A stretch of DNA of 64,000 bases, from positions 1,271,987-1,335,986 of the forward strand of contig NW_020170387.1 in assembly GCF_000524195.1 (NCBI RefSeq). The letters run 5' to 3'. This DNA comes from Echinococcus granulosus. Taxonomy: Eukaryota; Platyhelminthes; Cestoda; Cyclophyllidea; Taeniidae. The notes below the pieces were generated by a model, which was not told where the DNA came from, did not search any database, and saw only the letters and a list, made by a program, of their open reading frames with translations. This document shows positions 1 through 12,977 of this stretch, piece by piece. Made by a program: the position numbers and the translations under genes. Positions within the stretch are counted from its first letter, which is position 1. Each line of letters begins with the position of its first letter.

Positions 1-216
1 ACGAGTCACCGCAGTGAGGAGAACAGAGGTGTCCGCGGCAGCAATGATCACCATCAGTATTCGGGTAGTCAGACGGTTCGTGCGATCTGTGGCCATTATG
101 TAGCCACTAATTGCATTCCCTGGCAGTCCCACAATAAGCAGAAGGCTCGTGTAGATCTGTAGGGCTAACTCAAAAAACAATGTTGGGCTTTCGCTATCCA
201 AAGCACTTGAAGACAT
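1..216 (-). CDS. Rhodopsin-like GPCR, N-terminal exon (partial, runs off left edge)
   Basis: An open frame of 72 codons starts at an ATG at 214-216 and reads leftward off the window. An in-frame TGA lies four codons upstream, which fixes this ATG as the first possible start. After a short serine-rich extracellular tail comes transmembrane helix 1 (about residues 17-41) with the class A motif GLPGN, where N34 is the family's Asn1.50. A basic first intracellular loop follows (TDRTNRLTTR), then helix 2 with IIAAAD, where D62 is Asp2.50. The 28-residue spacing between N34 and D62 is normal for the family. No signal peptide is seen. The motif resembles peptide or FMRFamide-type receptors, but the ligand cannot be told from two helices. 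The rest of the gene lies outside the window. Confidence 0.85.
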   Translation of the reverse strand, partial: MSSSALDSESPTLFFELALQIYTSLLLIVGLPGNAISGYIMATDRTNRLTTRILMVIIAAADTSVLLTAVTR

Positions 217-3200
217 TGCCGCTGTTCAAGATATCACATCTCAACCACCTCACGCTGGAAGTCTACCTTGTAAAAGGATACCTTTTAAAGGAACATTTCT
301 TGTTTGTGATTGGTTCCTACGTGTCCAATGCAAAAATTCTCCGAGGTTCAATTTGATTGGATACATTTAATTTGTGGGGAATTGGGTATTTTAAAAAGGA
401 ATCCTGGTTCGAAAATCACTTTTATACTTGGATGCAGAGGTAGGATAATATAACCACTGAGGGTGAAGAATGTATAATAGTACTCAGATCTTAATCCACT
501 CTTTTGCAAATCACTGTTTTAAGTAAATTCCATTGTTTAGAAAAGAAAACCTTAGTGATCGAATTTAGCTGCTTGCCGATTCAGGACTTTTATTTTGAAG
601 TTACAATGCACAGACTTAATTACTTAAAGGCAACTTAAGGAGAGTCTCTAAATTTAACAAAAATTGTGATCGTACGCCTTACTGATCACGCGTAAAAGGC
701 AAGCTGTACCTCCGCTAACCTCATTCCTGGATAACTTAGACGAATATTCCTTATAGATCTTCCTTTTATACGCCATGTGGCACTTTCAAGCCTGATTATC
801 TATTCCCCCACTCTTCTTACTGCACATCTGATTTGGTGGTCGAAGAGGGTTTGATGAACTTTGTATGAAATCAGCTTCTCATGACTAATACTCAGGTGGA
901 AAATTCGACTTTATGGCATTATTTGAACAAAAATGCCCGACCTACAATGAGTTCTACTCTCAGAGGTGTTCTCTAAGATCCGCTCTTTCGGATGTTCAAA
1001 AGACGCAGGAAATAAGTCTGGCACGGTCTGTCAATAAAATTATATTAAATTTAGCTGCAATGACATATGGCAATTCTTGCTATAATAATAGTTTGGCACT
1101 TGAATGCCAGTCGGTAAAGGGATAGAGGACATTGCACGGAGTTGAGGTATTAAACTCTAGACAAGCTCTATAAGTATTATTTAGTGCTCACAGATTATGT
1201 AAGCCGGAACAGATTTACACGTGAACGTTGAAAAACTAAAAAACTCCGATTTCAAAAAGCGGCTCCCAAGTTAGAAAGTGCCTTTCCAGCGTAACCGAAC
1301 CAGCACTCATCAAAAATACAGATGCGACCTGGAAATCGCTCAATCTCTCTGAGGTAGCAAAGACGACATCGAAAGCTGGTGAAGTTTCTTTATCAGCACG
1401 TGCTCTTAATCAGAAAAGTAGTAAACCATTTTTACACCTTAAACTATATCCAACCTTCTCACACTGAGAAAATGCTAAAAATATCGAGCTAAAATATTGA
1501 GAATCTTAAACAGATGGATTGAAGTAATTCGTTTAAAAATTATGAATTAACCTTAGGATTTTAGAGATTTACCTAATCAGTGACACAAAAATCCTCTAAA
1601 TTGCACACCTTTTTATTCTTTATCTTTATTTAAACTAAAGTGTAGCCTGATGTGGGAAAATTGATTCCACTTTTTGATTTCTTAGTTTTCCATAATATTT
1701 TCTTCCTAGTCTTGGTTTAAATCATAAACTCTTATAATCGTAGTGCGTACTTTAGCTTAAATAGATATCCAAATTTGTTGAAAGTATCATAATAAAAACC
1801 AGTACATTGATTAGATACACATAAACAAGCCCTATAAATATTGTGATACTGCAAAATTCGAGTCATTAGTGATGCAAACTTATACGATACTTCAGTTGTT
1901 TCCTCAACCTCCTACTTCAGAACCTTGGATCGAGAAGACATCTTATAATAGAGAGTATGGGAACGATTTACAGGTTGCGAAAGTTCGTGGTGTATCAGAA
2001 TCCATTTGCGCCTTAAAGATCGGCACCGTCCGTTCAGTCGTAAGGTTAGTGTAATCTGATCACTTTTCATTTAAAAGGTATATTCAACCGAACATGTACT
2101 TTTCTGGCTAGAGCAGAAGTAATGGTGATCCTTTGAAAAATCAGATTTATGCCATTTAGACAGTTAGGGACGGTTACGTCATTGTCGCAAATTTTTTGGG
2201 AAATCCCCCTTACCAGTTTTGAATATACATAATAAGCAAATACCAATTCTAGTGCAGGAGAATTCGCTTGTAACGCACAAAATCTCACAAAATAAGTTTG
2301 AGTTATTGCGCCTACTTTTCTCCCTTTAAGGAATTGGGGTCGGCAGGAAGGTGCCTTAGTAGCAGAGGTTCCTAAAAATTATTTTAATACCTATCTGTAC
2401 ACGAAATATCCATAAGTCGAGAACTTACGGGAACTTGATCATTGGGGCACTATACGAAATGCAGTTTAAGATAACTGATATAGGAAGAAGAAGCCTAATT
2501 TTACTATTCTAAGAACATATTACTTAATTTGAACAATTTGCACAAATTAACATATTTTAAACTGGGAATTTAATGCACCCTCATAATGGCAAAATAAGAG
2601 CCCAACGCAAAATAAGCACCTAACATACATGCAACATGCATGTTACCATGGTCAAATGCAAAAGTTCCTAAAGTTTACTTGCTTTATTAATTCAACCCTT
2701 TGTCAAAGTCGACTTAGCAATTCCAGAAAGACAGTGAGGGGATGCAATGAGTACTCACCTACCTAATTAATTTTTAATTTGTTTGTGAAAAAAAACTATA
2801 AAGAATGGGAGAAATCATGTAAACTAATTAGAGTTCTCCGGGTAATTGATAAAGGAAAAACATGAACAGGAATGTAATTAAAGCAAAGAAATCACGGAGA
2901 CAAATTTTTTGAATATGCTATAGGGTGAAAGCAAGTTAAATTAAGTGGAAATCGCAAACAGTAACTATTGTCCGTCTTGTTCCCCGACCCCCTTTATTGA
3001 TAATTTTTAATTTTGATACTCTTATTCGAATCATTGTTGCTTTGCTTGCAGCTCTGATGTATGTATACGGGTCTAACATGGTCGACTCGACCTTGTGCGT
3101 TTGGACGTGGTTGTGGCTCTGGCCTGTGGTTTACTTACTCATGGTCAGACGTTTAAGGTATAGCTACAACTCACACACTAGCCACCCACACTTTTGCATA

Positions 3201-6200
3201 CTAGTCATCCATACTTGTATGTAAGCTCCACCAAGCATCCGTATTACGCGCGTTGCCATCGCTGCACAGTGATGGGATGGGAAGTGTCAGTCCGGAGTCG
3301 ATTGTACCTTACCAGGAGTTACCCTTTGCTCTCAAACTACTGACCAGTAACCGTTTCGCCAATATTGTCACTACTGCTTCCCTGGGAGATTGGTTACTCA
3401 CCGGCCGCAGCCCGATACGTAACAAGTTGAATAATATGGTTTCCCACCTTGGCTGCTTTACTGCCTAGTTTCGTGTTCTTTTGTCAGTGTACACTTAGGT
3501 TAGTGAAACTACGTCCAAACAATCCTGCAGGCGACAGCCACACTGTGCCAAACAAATCTTCTGCTCGGAATTGTACTTTTTTGGAGTCGCATTTTCACTG
3601 AACTGGTTCATTTTTACGCACTATGTTTTAATAGGATGATTCGCCTATTTATTCTAAACTATAAGAGCATTCGCACAGGGTAAAATTAAATTTTCAAATT
3701 TGGCGCACACTCTAGGTGCCTTCACAGTAATTGGGTCGTAAGAAAAGTGTTTTCAAGATTTCATTGAGATATGGTAATGCCAACCGAAGCGGACGAGCCT
3801 GTTAGAAAACAAAGAAGTCACAGAAATACTTCTAGGCTTTAAGGAGATTTAAAAGGCTCTCAAATTGGTGGATATGTATATAAATGGAAGTGAGTGTATT
3901 GTTTGTATTCTTCGTAATCACAAAGAGCTCACTATCAATTTTTCCTGCATGCATTTTAAGCTCAAAATAATTCCCGGGCTAATTTTCTTAAAAATGCAAT
4001 TTGGGAGACGAAGAAAGCCACGTCTCTTGGTTCAAGAAGGCCAAAATTTTAGGTGAGCATTTTAAAGCGCTCACTTATAAATAAGCAGGCATGACTTTTT
4101 AAAATGCTGATTGAAGTAAGTTTTTGAAGAAATTTTAACATCTCGGGATAGCATAGAATTATTTGGTAAAACAAGTGTACCTGGCACAAAATTAAACGCT
4201 CAAAGTTTTCGTAACTGCACACGACCCTATACCACCAATATTTCCTCAGTGCTTTGCACATTTAACTGCATTCCAAATTTCAAAAGGATTTTATGGCACA
4301 ATGGAGCGAGAGATAGAGCTCAAAACTACAACCTTTTCTACACATTCATAAAAAATTATAAACCTCAGTATTTCAAAGAGAATAACATTAAGAGGACTTA
4401 TTTACGATGAAAGAGTGCTACTTGAGTTCACTTGAGTGAATTGGACATGATGAAGCGAAAGTAGTAACAGGAGATATGGCGCTTCATTTTCTCATTGATA
4501 AATAAACTACACGCAAATGCTATTCTATGGAATTCAAACACCAACATAAATAGTCTATTTCTTACAATAATACGAATGTTAATGACCGTGAGTTTGGTTT
4601 CTGAGTTGCGGCGGTTAATCAAACATAACCCAGGACAGAGGATTGCTAGAGAAATGAAAGACCTTTGATTTTGCTAAAAAATGAACGATTTACATTACTC
4701 TAATGGAATTTGATGACTGGAACACAAATCCGTGGGACTAAAAATCAGACTATGTATTACCTCACCGATTAGAAAATGATAGACCAAAAAGAAAAGCAGA
4801 TGGAGTTTCTCGCACTCATGCACAGAAGCCTGTAAGTCTAAACCAGGTTCACCACTCTGAGCGACATAGCAACTATACAGGAAAACAATGAGTACATTTA
4901 ATTTAGTCAGATCATAGCAACAAATAAACTGATTCATTTCGATGAAATTATTTGGAACCATGGATGACCACACTGACTACAAAAAACACCCCGGCTGACC
5001 TATTGAGGACTATATAAACAAGTTTTAAAACACATAAATATCTACTTAGTAGGGCTGAGACCCATTAATTCTCGATTCCATTTGCCTAAATGATACAATT
5101 TTGATGCAACAAACCCACAGAATTGCACAAATCACCCAGTGTTTTTGGATGAGACCAATTCTGTTTTGCAACGGGCTTGAGATTACTGGGCCTTTCTTAC
5201 TAGATTTATATGCACACGCAAAGTAGTATAGACGTTGAAATGACGAGGTGAATCATAAACATCATTACAACTTAGAAAGTATCGGCAAAGATGTGAAACA
5301 TTTTGTAATTCTTTGATTGTGACAAATGATACATGTGTTAAATAATTAGTTAGAATAGGAAACCAAGGAACTTGACCATAAAAGCGATTTTTATTACACA
5401 TATCAAACATCAGTCTACGTTGGTAGATGCGCAACCGCTGCTAAATGTCAACTCTAAAGTGGGTAAGATTGGTATGCCATTTAATTGTTGAATTTTTACA
5501 TAGTAGTTGGCTATCTTTCCTTTTTGTTCAGCCGTGATAAAAATCGGCCAAACAGAGAATCATAACTGGGAATAATGAAAGCAGAATTTATGTTATAGTA
5601 TGATTTTCATGGAAGAGAAAAATTGGCTACGTACCAAACGCAGAAAGAATCCAAATTTGGACATTTTTTAGTGAAAATACTCTACAAAATTATGTCCGCC
5701 GGAGTTCAACTGTCATTCATTTTAAATGTCGAATTTTTCTAAACAAAACCAGCTATGTAATTTTTCCCCAGCGGTGGGAGCTTAATGATGCCAAGACGAA
5801 TAAAGACATACAATCAGTCATGAATTTAAGTAAAAATCGTAATAATCACAGATTATTTCTGGAAAGATTTGTGTTTTAGCAACTATTTATGAGCGAATTT
5901 CAAAACTAAGATAGGTGATCTGAGATCACATAAAACTAAATTTTTGTTAGATTATTGTCATAAACCTAGGATAACTTAATTTCATATTATTTTCCTAATC
6001 CAATCTCTTTGGCCACACTCACCCTGACCGAAAATGAAAGGTTTCATCCTCTTATCAGCGGAAAAATACTTAATGCTGCAATTTGAATTCCCTTGGTTTT
6101 GTGGGTTGTCAAATCAAGTTCAGTGGTTCGTCGGTTACTAAGCAGATCATAGTAGTAATGTTTAACAGAGCTTGGTTTCACTGGATAATTTTGACCACTA

Positions 6201-7200
6201 AATGAATCTACTAAATTAGTTTGAACACTTATATTTACTGCAATCGAGACAAAATGGGGATGCAAGAGATAGACATTACTTGGTTTCGAAGCGAATGCAA
6301 ATTAAATTTACACGAGCAAAATGTCATCAATTTTACAACAGTAAACATCTGCCCATCTCAGTAGAGGAATATTACCAATCTTTTCAAAAATCCAGTTATT
6401 ATTAAAAATGCACTTCTGATCTCAAGTATAAGATCGCTGCTCATTCATTTTCTAACAAAACCAGGAGAAAAAGTACTAGCAAGCATATTTATAAAGCTGG
6501 GTTTTCTTCACTTTTAAAGTGTACGAAGCAAAGTGTCATTTAAAAAGTCGTTACTGAAAATTGAAAACAAGTTGTCATCACTTTAAGAGGCCTTTTAAGG
6601 TAAGTAAGTAAAGTCATTTTGTACTAAAATAGCATGGGAATCCTACATGTAAAATCATAAAAAGACCTTCCCAAGTGCTTTTTGGCTGTAGCTTTCATAC
6701 AACCTGCACAATCTTTTAAGCTTAAAATTAGATGGAGGCAAAATACCAAAGCTTTTAAGCAGTGTGATGACGTTTGCAGAAAAATCTTACGCATGTTAAT
6801 ACAATTTGATAAAAGGTGTCGTTTATTTGTCCAAATTAATGCTAAGACTTCATTACTTCATTCGATTTTATGTTACCGTGTTTATATTAGCAAGGGAGAA
6901 CTCCCATAGTTGGAAGAGTAGACGCCTCAAAATTTTGCTAATTACCTCAAAACCGATTTTTGGTGGACAACTTTAAATGCGGAAAATGAAAAATTTGCTA
7001 GCGTAGTCTTAACCGTTAGTGGGCCTTGATCCCAGTAGCTCATATTAGTGCATCTACAAAATCAAAACACGGACTGGCACTTATGCCAATTATTCAACGC
7101 TGATTGAATCTTCTTTAGACTTTAAAAATCCACATCATTAATTTTTTAGACGAAGGCTTTCTTTATTTGTTAACTTTACATACTGGTTGTTAGTTCACCT
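217..7200. other. AT-rich gene-poor stretch
   Basis: I see no supportable gene here. The open frames are short, mostly lack ATG starts, and occur at chance frequency for this base composition. A slightly GC-richer patch at about 3,240-3,470 has a 71-codon frame with no recognisable motif. The stretch is 5' flank of the left-edge GPCR, followed by 3' flank of the TMEM151-like gene. Confidence 0.6.
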
Positions 7201-7204
7201 CTCG

Positions 7205-7375
7205 ATTTTGATAAAGGGGCAACTTATTTGCTCCACCACCGTACCTTTGCCAGATGGGCTGGCCTTTAGACCATGCCAGTGGCCTGAAGCCCTTCTGTTT
7301 GTCGGCAATACATATTCTACTAAAGTATTATGCCTTCTTTTGTTTTCAAAAAGTCTCAGGGTGCTACTTTGGTAG
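7205..7375 (+). repeat. Interspersed repeat family, copy 1
   Basis: This shares an ordered series of words with copies at 7,690-7,860, 9,225-9,345 and 53-56 kb: a GGGCTGGCC block, CCATGCCAGTGGCC, AAGCCCTTCT, GTCGGCAATA, AGTATTATGCCTTCTTTTGT and a terminal AAGTCTCAGG-GCTAC. No coding capacity or terminal inverted repeat is evident. It may be a SINE, a MITE or a fragment of a larger element. A scaffold gap lies just downstream. Confidence 0.7.
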
Positions 7376-7456
7376 CAACGTAAATCAAATCCCATCTTAA
7401 AGGACAAATGTTGGTTTCTGCTGCTGGGTGGCAAACCTCAGCTGGACGGAATAAGC

Positions 7457-7556
7457 NNNNNNNNNNNNNNNNNNNNNNNNNNNNNNNNNNNNNNNNNNNN
7501 NNNNNNNNNNNNNNNNNNNNNNNNNNNNNNNNNNNNNNNNNNNNNNNNNNNNNNNN
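7457..7556. other. Scaffold gap (100 N)
   Basis: Exactly 100 N, the conventional length for a gap of unknown size. It sits between copies 1 and 2 of the interspersed repeat family, so a collapsed or unresolved repeat is the likely cause. Confidence 0.95.
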
Positions 7557-7689
7557 TTGTGGGTGCTTTCTCAACAGCACCAACTACAGTGTGATGGCTG
7601 ATGCGGGAGGTTGATCAAGGGGACCTTTGAGGACGACGATCAAAAGATGAGAGGGGCTACGTAGTGCATTAGTTGTTTGTTTAATCCCA

Positions 7690-7860
7690 AATTTTGCTAA
7701 AGGGAACACATTGGGTTTCTGCTATCGTACTTCCGCCAGGAAGGCTGGCCTATAAACCATATCAATAGCCTTAAGTCCTCTTTAATTGGAAATACCTGCA
7801 TATTTTGCCCCAGCATTATGTCTGATTTTGTCTTCAGGAAAGTCTGAAAACGCTACGTCA
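7690..7860 (+). repeat. Interspersed repeat family, copy 2
   Basis: Same orientation as copy 1 and about 490 bases downstream of it. It preserves the ordered blocks around GGCTGGCCTATAAACCAT, CCTTAAGTCCTCTTT, CATTATGTCTGATTTTGTC and AAAGTCTGAAAACGCTAC, and is more diverged. With copy 1 it flanks the assembly gap. Confidence 0.65.
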
Positions 7861-8146
7861 AATAAGTGAGTAACGTATTTGCAGTTTAATAAATGATTCG
7901 AATAGCCTTATTTGGTTGTTAAGTTCTTATGAAAAAGCAAAGGAAGTGTTTTTTTAGGAACCAGTAAACATAAAACCACTCTTAACATTGCATCCTAAGT
8001 GGCCTTACTTTCTGAACGCTTTTTTACAAATAAATTCGTAAAGCGGGGATGTTGCAATTTTAGTGCACTCTTCAAGCGCCATCTCGAATCTCATCACATT
8101 AAGAGTGTAAGTGTCAAAACACTCGTTAATAAACGAACAATCAGGC

Positions 8147-11100
8147 TCAGTCTGAGCCAGTATATCTGATATCGATGGATAAAAGATCATCATCACTGCC
8201 GCTGGAGTGTTGCGAGGAATTCCGATTAGCAAGGGGATTCTCTATAACGCAGGCCTCGTTGTTGCACCATTCAACACTACTGCTTGATCTGGGGAGGTAT
8301 TTATATCCACAGTGATGCGAATTTTTAGGATAATTCTGAGTATCTTTCGAAAGGGAAAGTCCAATTCTGAGGTCCGTGCATAGATCAGGATTCGATAAGG
8401 CCAGGAGAGGAGAAAAATTGTGGCTAGAAGGAACGTCCTCTGATGAAATAGAGCAGATTTGTGCTTAACCACCAAGATTGAAGGTTGAATTTCCGCCTCG
8501 TTATGTAATTGAAAACCTATCAAAGCAGAAGTTTCATCGAATAGTCATTGATTAAACCATAAAAAATTGTAACTATAATAAGCAGTAGCTATAATAATAA
8601 TTTCATAATTTATTTTTAAATATCCGCAAAAAAGACTTTTTGATTCTGGTAAAGTGGTTCAAAACAAAATTTAATTGAGAATGAGAATTAGATTTAGGAT
8701 GCCAAAAACAGGTATAAAAGGGGGGAATTCAAAATGGCAGCCTCATATGCTTAATATTCTTACATGTAAACCACTAAAATAGGGATTTAAATTAATTACG
8801 AGAAAGTCGTATACAAAACGACTCAAGCTGCAATAGGTAACTCATTGGCAACGTTGGGTGTAACCCCTTTTTCCGTGATACCCTGTATCAGAATGGCGTC
8901 AGGACGCACGCTGAGCAGAACTTTCATAACTCTTGACAGATTCAAGTTTACTTGTTAAGTGAATGCAAGACTCTTTGGTGCAAAAGTTTGCTGTTTTATG
9001 CAATTGATTCTTAGCAGCATATCCAGCATTTCCAAGGCTCCTTTGAAATCTCCTTACGCTATTTACTCATACTTTCGTAATTAAGAAATTTGGCTTTGGT
9101 CGATTTGATAAATAGCCGACTTGTCAGCTCCTTTACACATCAGGTAGCAAGTTTTGGTCTCGCTATTCTTGTAAAACTTGAATTTTTTGTCTAACTCTTC
9201 ATTCTGATTTCTTGGACACTGAGTTCCGCCTTCGTACTTCCACTGGGTGGCTTGGGCTCCTCCTCTCTTGCATATGTCGGCAATAAATATTCTGCGTTAG
9301 TATTATGACTTCTTTTGTCTTTAAGAAAGACTCATGACTCTAAATCCTCAAACCTTTGTCGCATTCTACAACCCAGACTCTTTACGACTTCGGCCAAAAA
9401 TTATTTCAGAGTCTATTTTTGTCTTTGTTCACAAATAAGTCACCATAGATGTCGGTCTCGTAGCACATCTAAACCATTCATTTACTAAAGTGCTACCTTG
9501 AAAGCATTTGCTTTTATGCACCATATGCTTGTAAGGGACATATGCTCCCCTGTCCACCTTCCGATACGCATTTAGAGTCGTTCGTATTCAAATACCGAGC
9601 GAGATTTCCTCTTATTTCTAGGTCTAATATATACATCTATGAAAGTTTTTGAAAGCCTCAAAATAAGTGCCCTTCCTATCTTAAAATTTTGATAGGAATG
9701 TTATGAGAATCATCTGAGCTCTACGTTGTCCTTAAAGAGAAATTTGCAAAATCAACAAGTGACCGATTTATTCACGAATATGCAGGAATTAACTATATGT
9801 GTGAGTTATCTTTTTGTAAAAAGAAAGATGAAATTGAAGAATGTTATACACAAGTTTGAGTTACGATGCTAGACGTATTTATATGATTTAACAGCTGCTA
9901 TTTAGTTAAGCATTTACGATTAATATTGGTTAGGCCACAAATACACATATGTATCGCCGACCAAGTTCAGTCTTTTCCTATCAACGGTTGTTAACAAAAC
10001 TTGCTTAGATCATGTGTATGTGGGTATTTGGATTTGTTACGCCCGAGCTGAAAGATTGCCTTGGAACGTACTAAAGCGCAGTTGGCTGCCATAGAGTTGA
10101 ATGGAATAACGCAGTTATGAAGTTGCATTTACAGAATCACTTACCCCGTAAACTCGGTGGCAAAGTACAGCATCTATCAATGACAGCTAAATCTTCATTT
10201 ATCACCTCCACATCCCAAGTGAACGACTAAGATGATTTTTTGCTGCCATTGATAACAAATTACTTTTAGAATAGTGGGAAGAAAGCGACGAGGAAGTGCG
10301 GCAGCGGCTTCCATAAAATTAAATTATTATCAGAACAAATCTCCAGAAGAAGAATTTTACGTGAAGTGCTAAGTCCTGTTAATTAGCGTATTTGGTAAAG
10401 CGCTGAAATCATAATTTCGAGAAAATAAGTCGTTTTATGAAAGTTTGTTCTATTTTCTCACTCTGTTATTTATAACTGTTACAATCTTGAACAAGTTTGC
10501 CGGCCCTATATTAAGAAGCGCGCTTGTAATCGAGCAGTTAGGACTTAATTGTCACCTTGTGTAAGTAGTAAGCAAACTCATCACCCTGCTTCCATTTCCC
10601 CGATCCTCTTTTGACTTAAACGTTAAATTAATGGCTTGCGTAACTGCAACATGGGGGGAAAAGTGATGTAATCTCAGCTTAATATGGTGCTGAATTGTAA
10701 TTAATGTTTTACACAATCTCTAACTGAGGAATGTCATTAGAAGTAACAAGTTTTGTATCAATGAAAAATAGAAATGGCTAACTACAACAAGAAGCATTCG
10801 TTTGGGGCGCGTTGTAGAAGGAGAAACCACTTAGCTTAAGTTCCCATGGAGATGTCTAGCCATATAAGGTTATTAGGTCTGTCTAGTTGATCTGGCTTAC
10901 GCGATTATGAGATGAGCAGGCAAACGAGCTTCATCGTGCTTTCATTTACCTAAAGGCTATGACTGAGTGTTTTCTGTCAACTGTAAAGAATGACAGTTCT
11001 CAGTTATTACCTTCACCTACCTCATGGATTCCAGTCTTATAGTGCATACATTAGCAGATATACCTTCATAACTAATTTTGTATTGTATGAAAATGAGATG

Positions 11101-12977
11101 AAGCAGTAGTGGAGTGTCTGGCATACACTACTTTGCTTGGACTAAGAAATAATATGCATTGCATTCCTACAAATTTAAATAGAGGATACCCATTAATTTA
11201 GAATATTCTAATTCTCCGTCTTACCACAAACCATTGATAAGTACTTTAAAAATGAAATATATGGAGTGAGAAGGTAATTTATTTTGGAACCGCAGCTTGT
11301 GATAGCATTACCACAGTTTTTAAACTCTGTAAGTTCCAAAATTTAAATATTTTATAACTTTAAATTGGATTGATTTACGACAAAAGTGATGGGTTTTAGC
11401 GATACATGATAAGGTCATGCAGTACCAATAAATGCCCTGCTTTATGCAATGCATATTCCACAAATTCCTACCTCTGTGCTCCTTCCCAAGGTTAGCGCTG
11501 TTAAGTATACCATATCAGCAATCAAAGGGATCTAAAAATGGTGTCTCCCTACTCATTTGCGTTTATGATGGAAGATAGTTGGAGATTTCTTAGTTTATCC
11601 TAGCTTGACTTTAGAACTTTTTGAATTAAAATAACACAAATTAGACATTAGCAAGTTTCAGCATTACTTCCTATTCTAATAACAGTTTCATGTTAAGTTG
11701 TTTAGATTTCCAGCCCACCGGATATTTGCGGAGTAGCGCACTGGTTTTCATAAAAATAAGTACGGATTTTGCGAGTCCTTTAGATATAAAACATCGCCTC
11801 GAATAAATACTGCAGGCATAGAAACCCACTATCCAATGGTAATGGAAACAACTTCATGAAATATTTTCATTTGAAACAGAAACAGAAGTTTATAAAATTG
11901 ATTACGAATGTGCCATTATAAAGCTATTAAAGCATCTTTGCTAGTAACTAGCGAGACAGATATTGGAGAGGGATTTCATTACTTCTAGATAAAATCAGGT
12001 GAATAAGGTGAGCTTTGGGCATGTTTTTATTATATATATTCTAATTGGTTCTTTTCTGTTCTAACGAAAAAAATTCAAATTACCTTTTCTCCCCCCTTCA
12101 ATAAAAGTAGCAAACGGTATTTTACCATTTTGCGACACTAAAAACTTCACTCGCAGATCCTTCAACTCGTCACTACGTTGAAGGGCTATACCGAAAAGGC
12201 AATAAGGTTAAATTCAAAACTTCTGCTGGAAATCTAGAGAAACGCACCTTCCCTTATCTCTATAAAGTCATCATTGGACTGTTGTAGTTTCATGAAGCTT
12301 TTTTTATGCCCTTCGTATTGTTGTCTGGTGGCCTCATTGGCAAAAATGAATTCCTTCACAAAAGTCAGATGGACTGCGGCGTCCCACCACTCGTCCCAAC
12401 TAATTCTTGGCGACTTATCGCACCAAACGCACTTGAAAGTGGTGGTCTCGGTGATGAAGTGCTGTTTCGCGAAGGTAATAACCCGATCATGCGCTTCTGT
12501 GCTCAGAGCTGCAGTCTCACCCCTGTGCAAGCTGGTCTCTGTGCCGGCGGTGAAGCGAACTTCTGTGTATCTCGGACGACAGTGGCATCTGCGACTTCGA
12601 CGCCGAACAAAGTGGTAGGAGAGGCAGAACCACCACAACTTCGGATCGTGCTTTACTGCCACAGCGATGCGGGCGGCGATTTGGGTGACTTCAATGGCCG
12701 TGGCGAGCTCCAGTCGTGTGCGGCAGTTGAAGCATTCAAAGAGATAGATGAGGTAGAGCAAAAGAAGCATCATTGCGGCAAGGGAGTAGTGGACGGGCTG
12801 ACACACATCCCTCGACGACATTCGCAAGAGGTTGAAACACCAGACCAGAGAGATGAGGCAGAGGAGAATTAAGAGGGTCAGCAGCAGACACCGCCACTCC
12901 TCGCAGGCAAAGCGAATAACTTGCACCCAACGCCTGCTTGTGGGACTTATCTTGTCAAACAGGGCAGAAGACGTATG
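8147..12977 (-). CDS. TMEM151: TMEM151-family transmembrane protein (5' end and extreme 3' end uncertain)
   Basis: Two exons are recognisable. The first is about 12,977 to 12,248, ending at donor GTGCGT; the second starts at 8,516 after a TTTGATAG acceptor. Both junctions are phase 1 and restore a glycine (REG). Exon 1 has the TMEM151 hallmark EEWRCLLLTLLI leading into helix 1, a second helix ending YLIYLFECFNCRTR, and WWFCLSYHFVRRR, which parallels the family's WWKAISYHYVRR. Exon 2 has the third conserved helix (TIFLLSWPYRILIYARTS). The function of the family is poorly known. Upstream of 12,926 the frame stays open to a possible CTTCAG acceptor before 12,977, and no ATG was found, so a 5' exon is missing. 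Downstream, frame 0 meets a TAG at 8,242-8,244, while the -1 frame is open to a TGA at 8,147 with a serine- and acid-rich tail. A missing base is likely. Intron 8,517-12,247. Confidence 0.85.
8561..12230. other. Large TMEM151 intron
   Basis: AT-rich sequence between the two recognised TMEM151 exons, with no open frame of note. It holds one interspersed repeat copy near 9.3 kb. Nothing else is recognised. Confidence 0.7.
9225..9345 (+). repeat. Interspersed repeat family, copy 3
   Basis: It matches copy 1 closely over GTCGGCAATA-ATATTCT and AGTATTATG-CTTCTTTTGT, followed by AAGA-AGACTCATG. Its 5' part (GTACTTCCACTGGGTGGC) is more diverged. It lies inside the TMEM151 intron, on the strand opposite to the gene. 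Confidence 0.65.

Noticed and set aside
403..416. GGTTCGAAAATC resembling a pol III B box
   Set aside because: No A box at proper spacing and no cloverleaf; not a tRNA gene.
12274..12872. Plus-strand frames of 114 and 188 codons
   Set aside because: They lie antisense to the TMEM151 exon and mirror its GC-rich codons; no independent motif.
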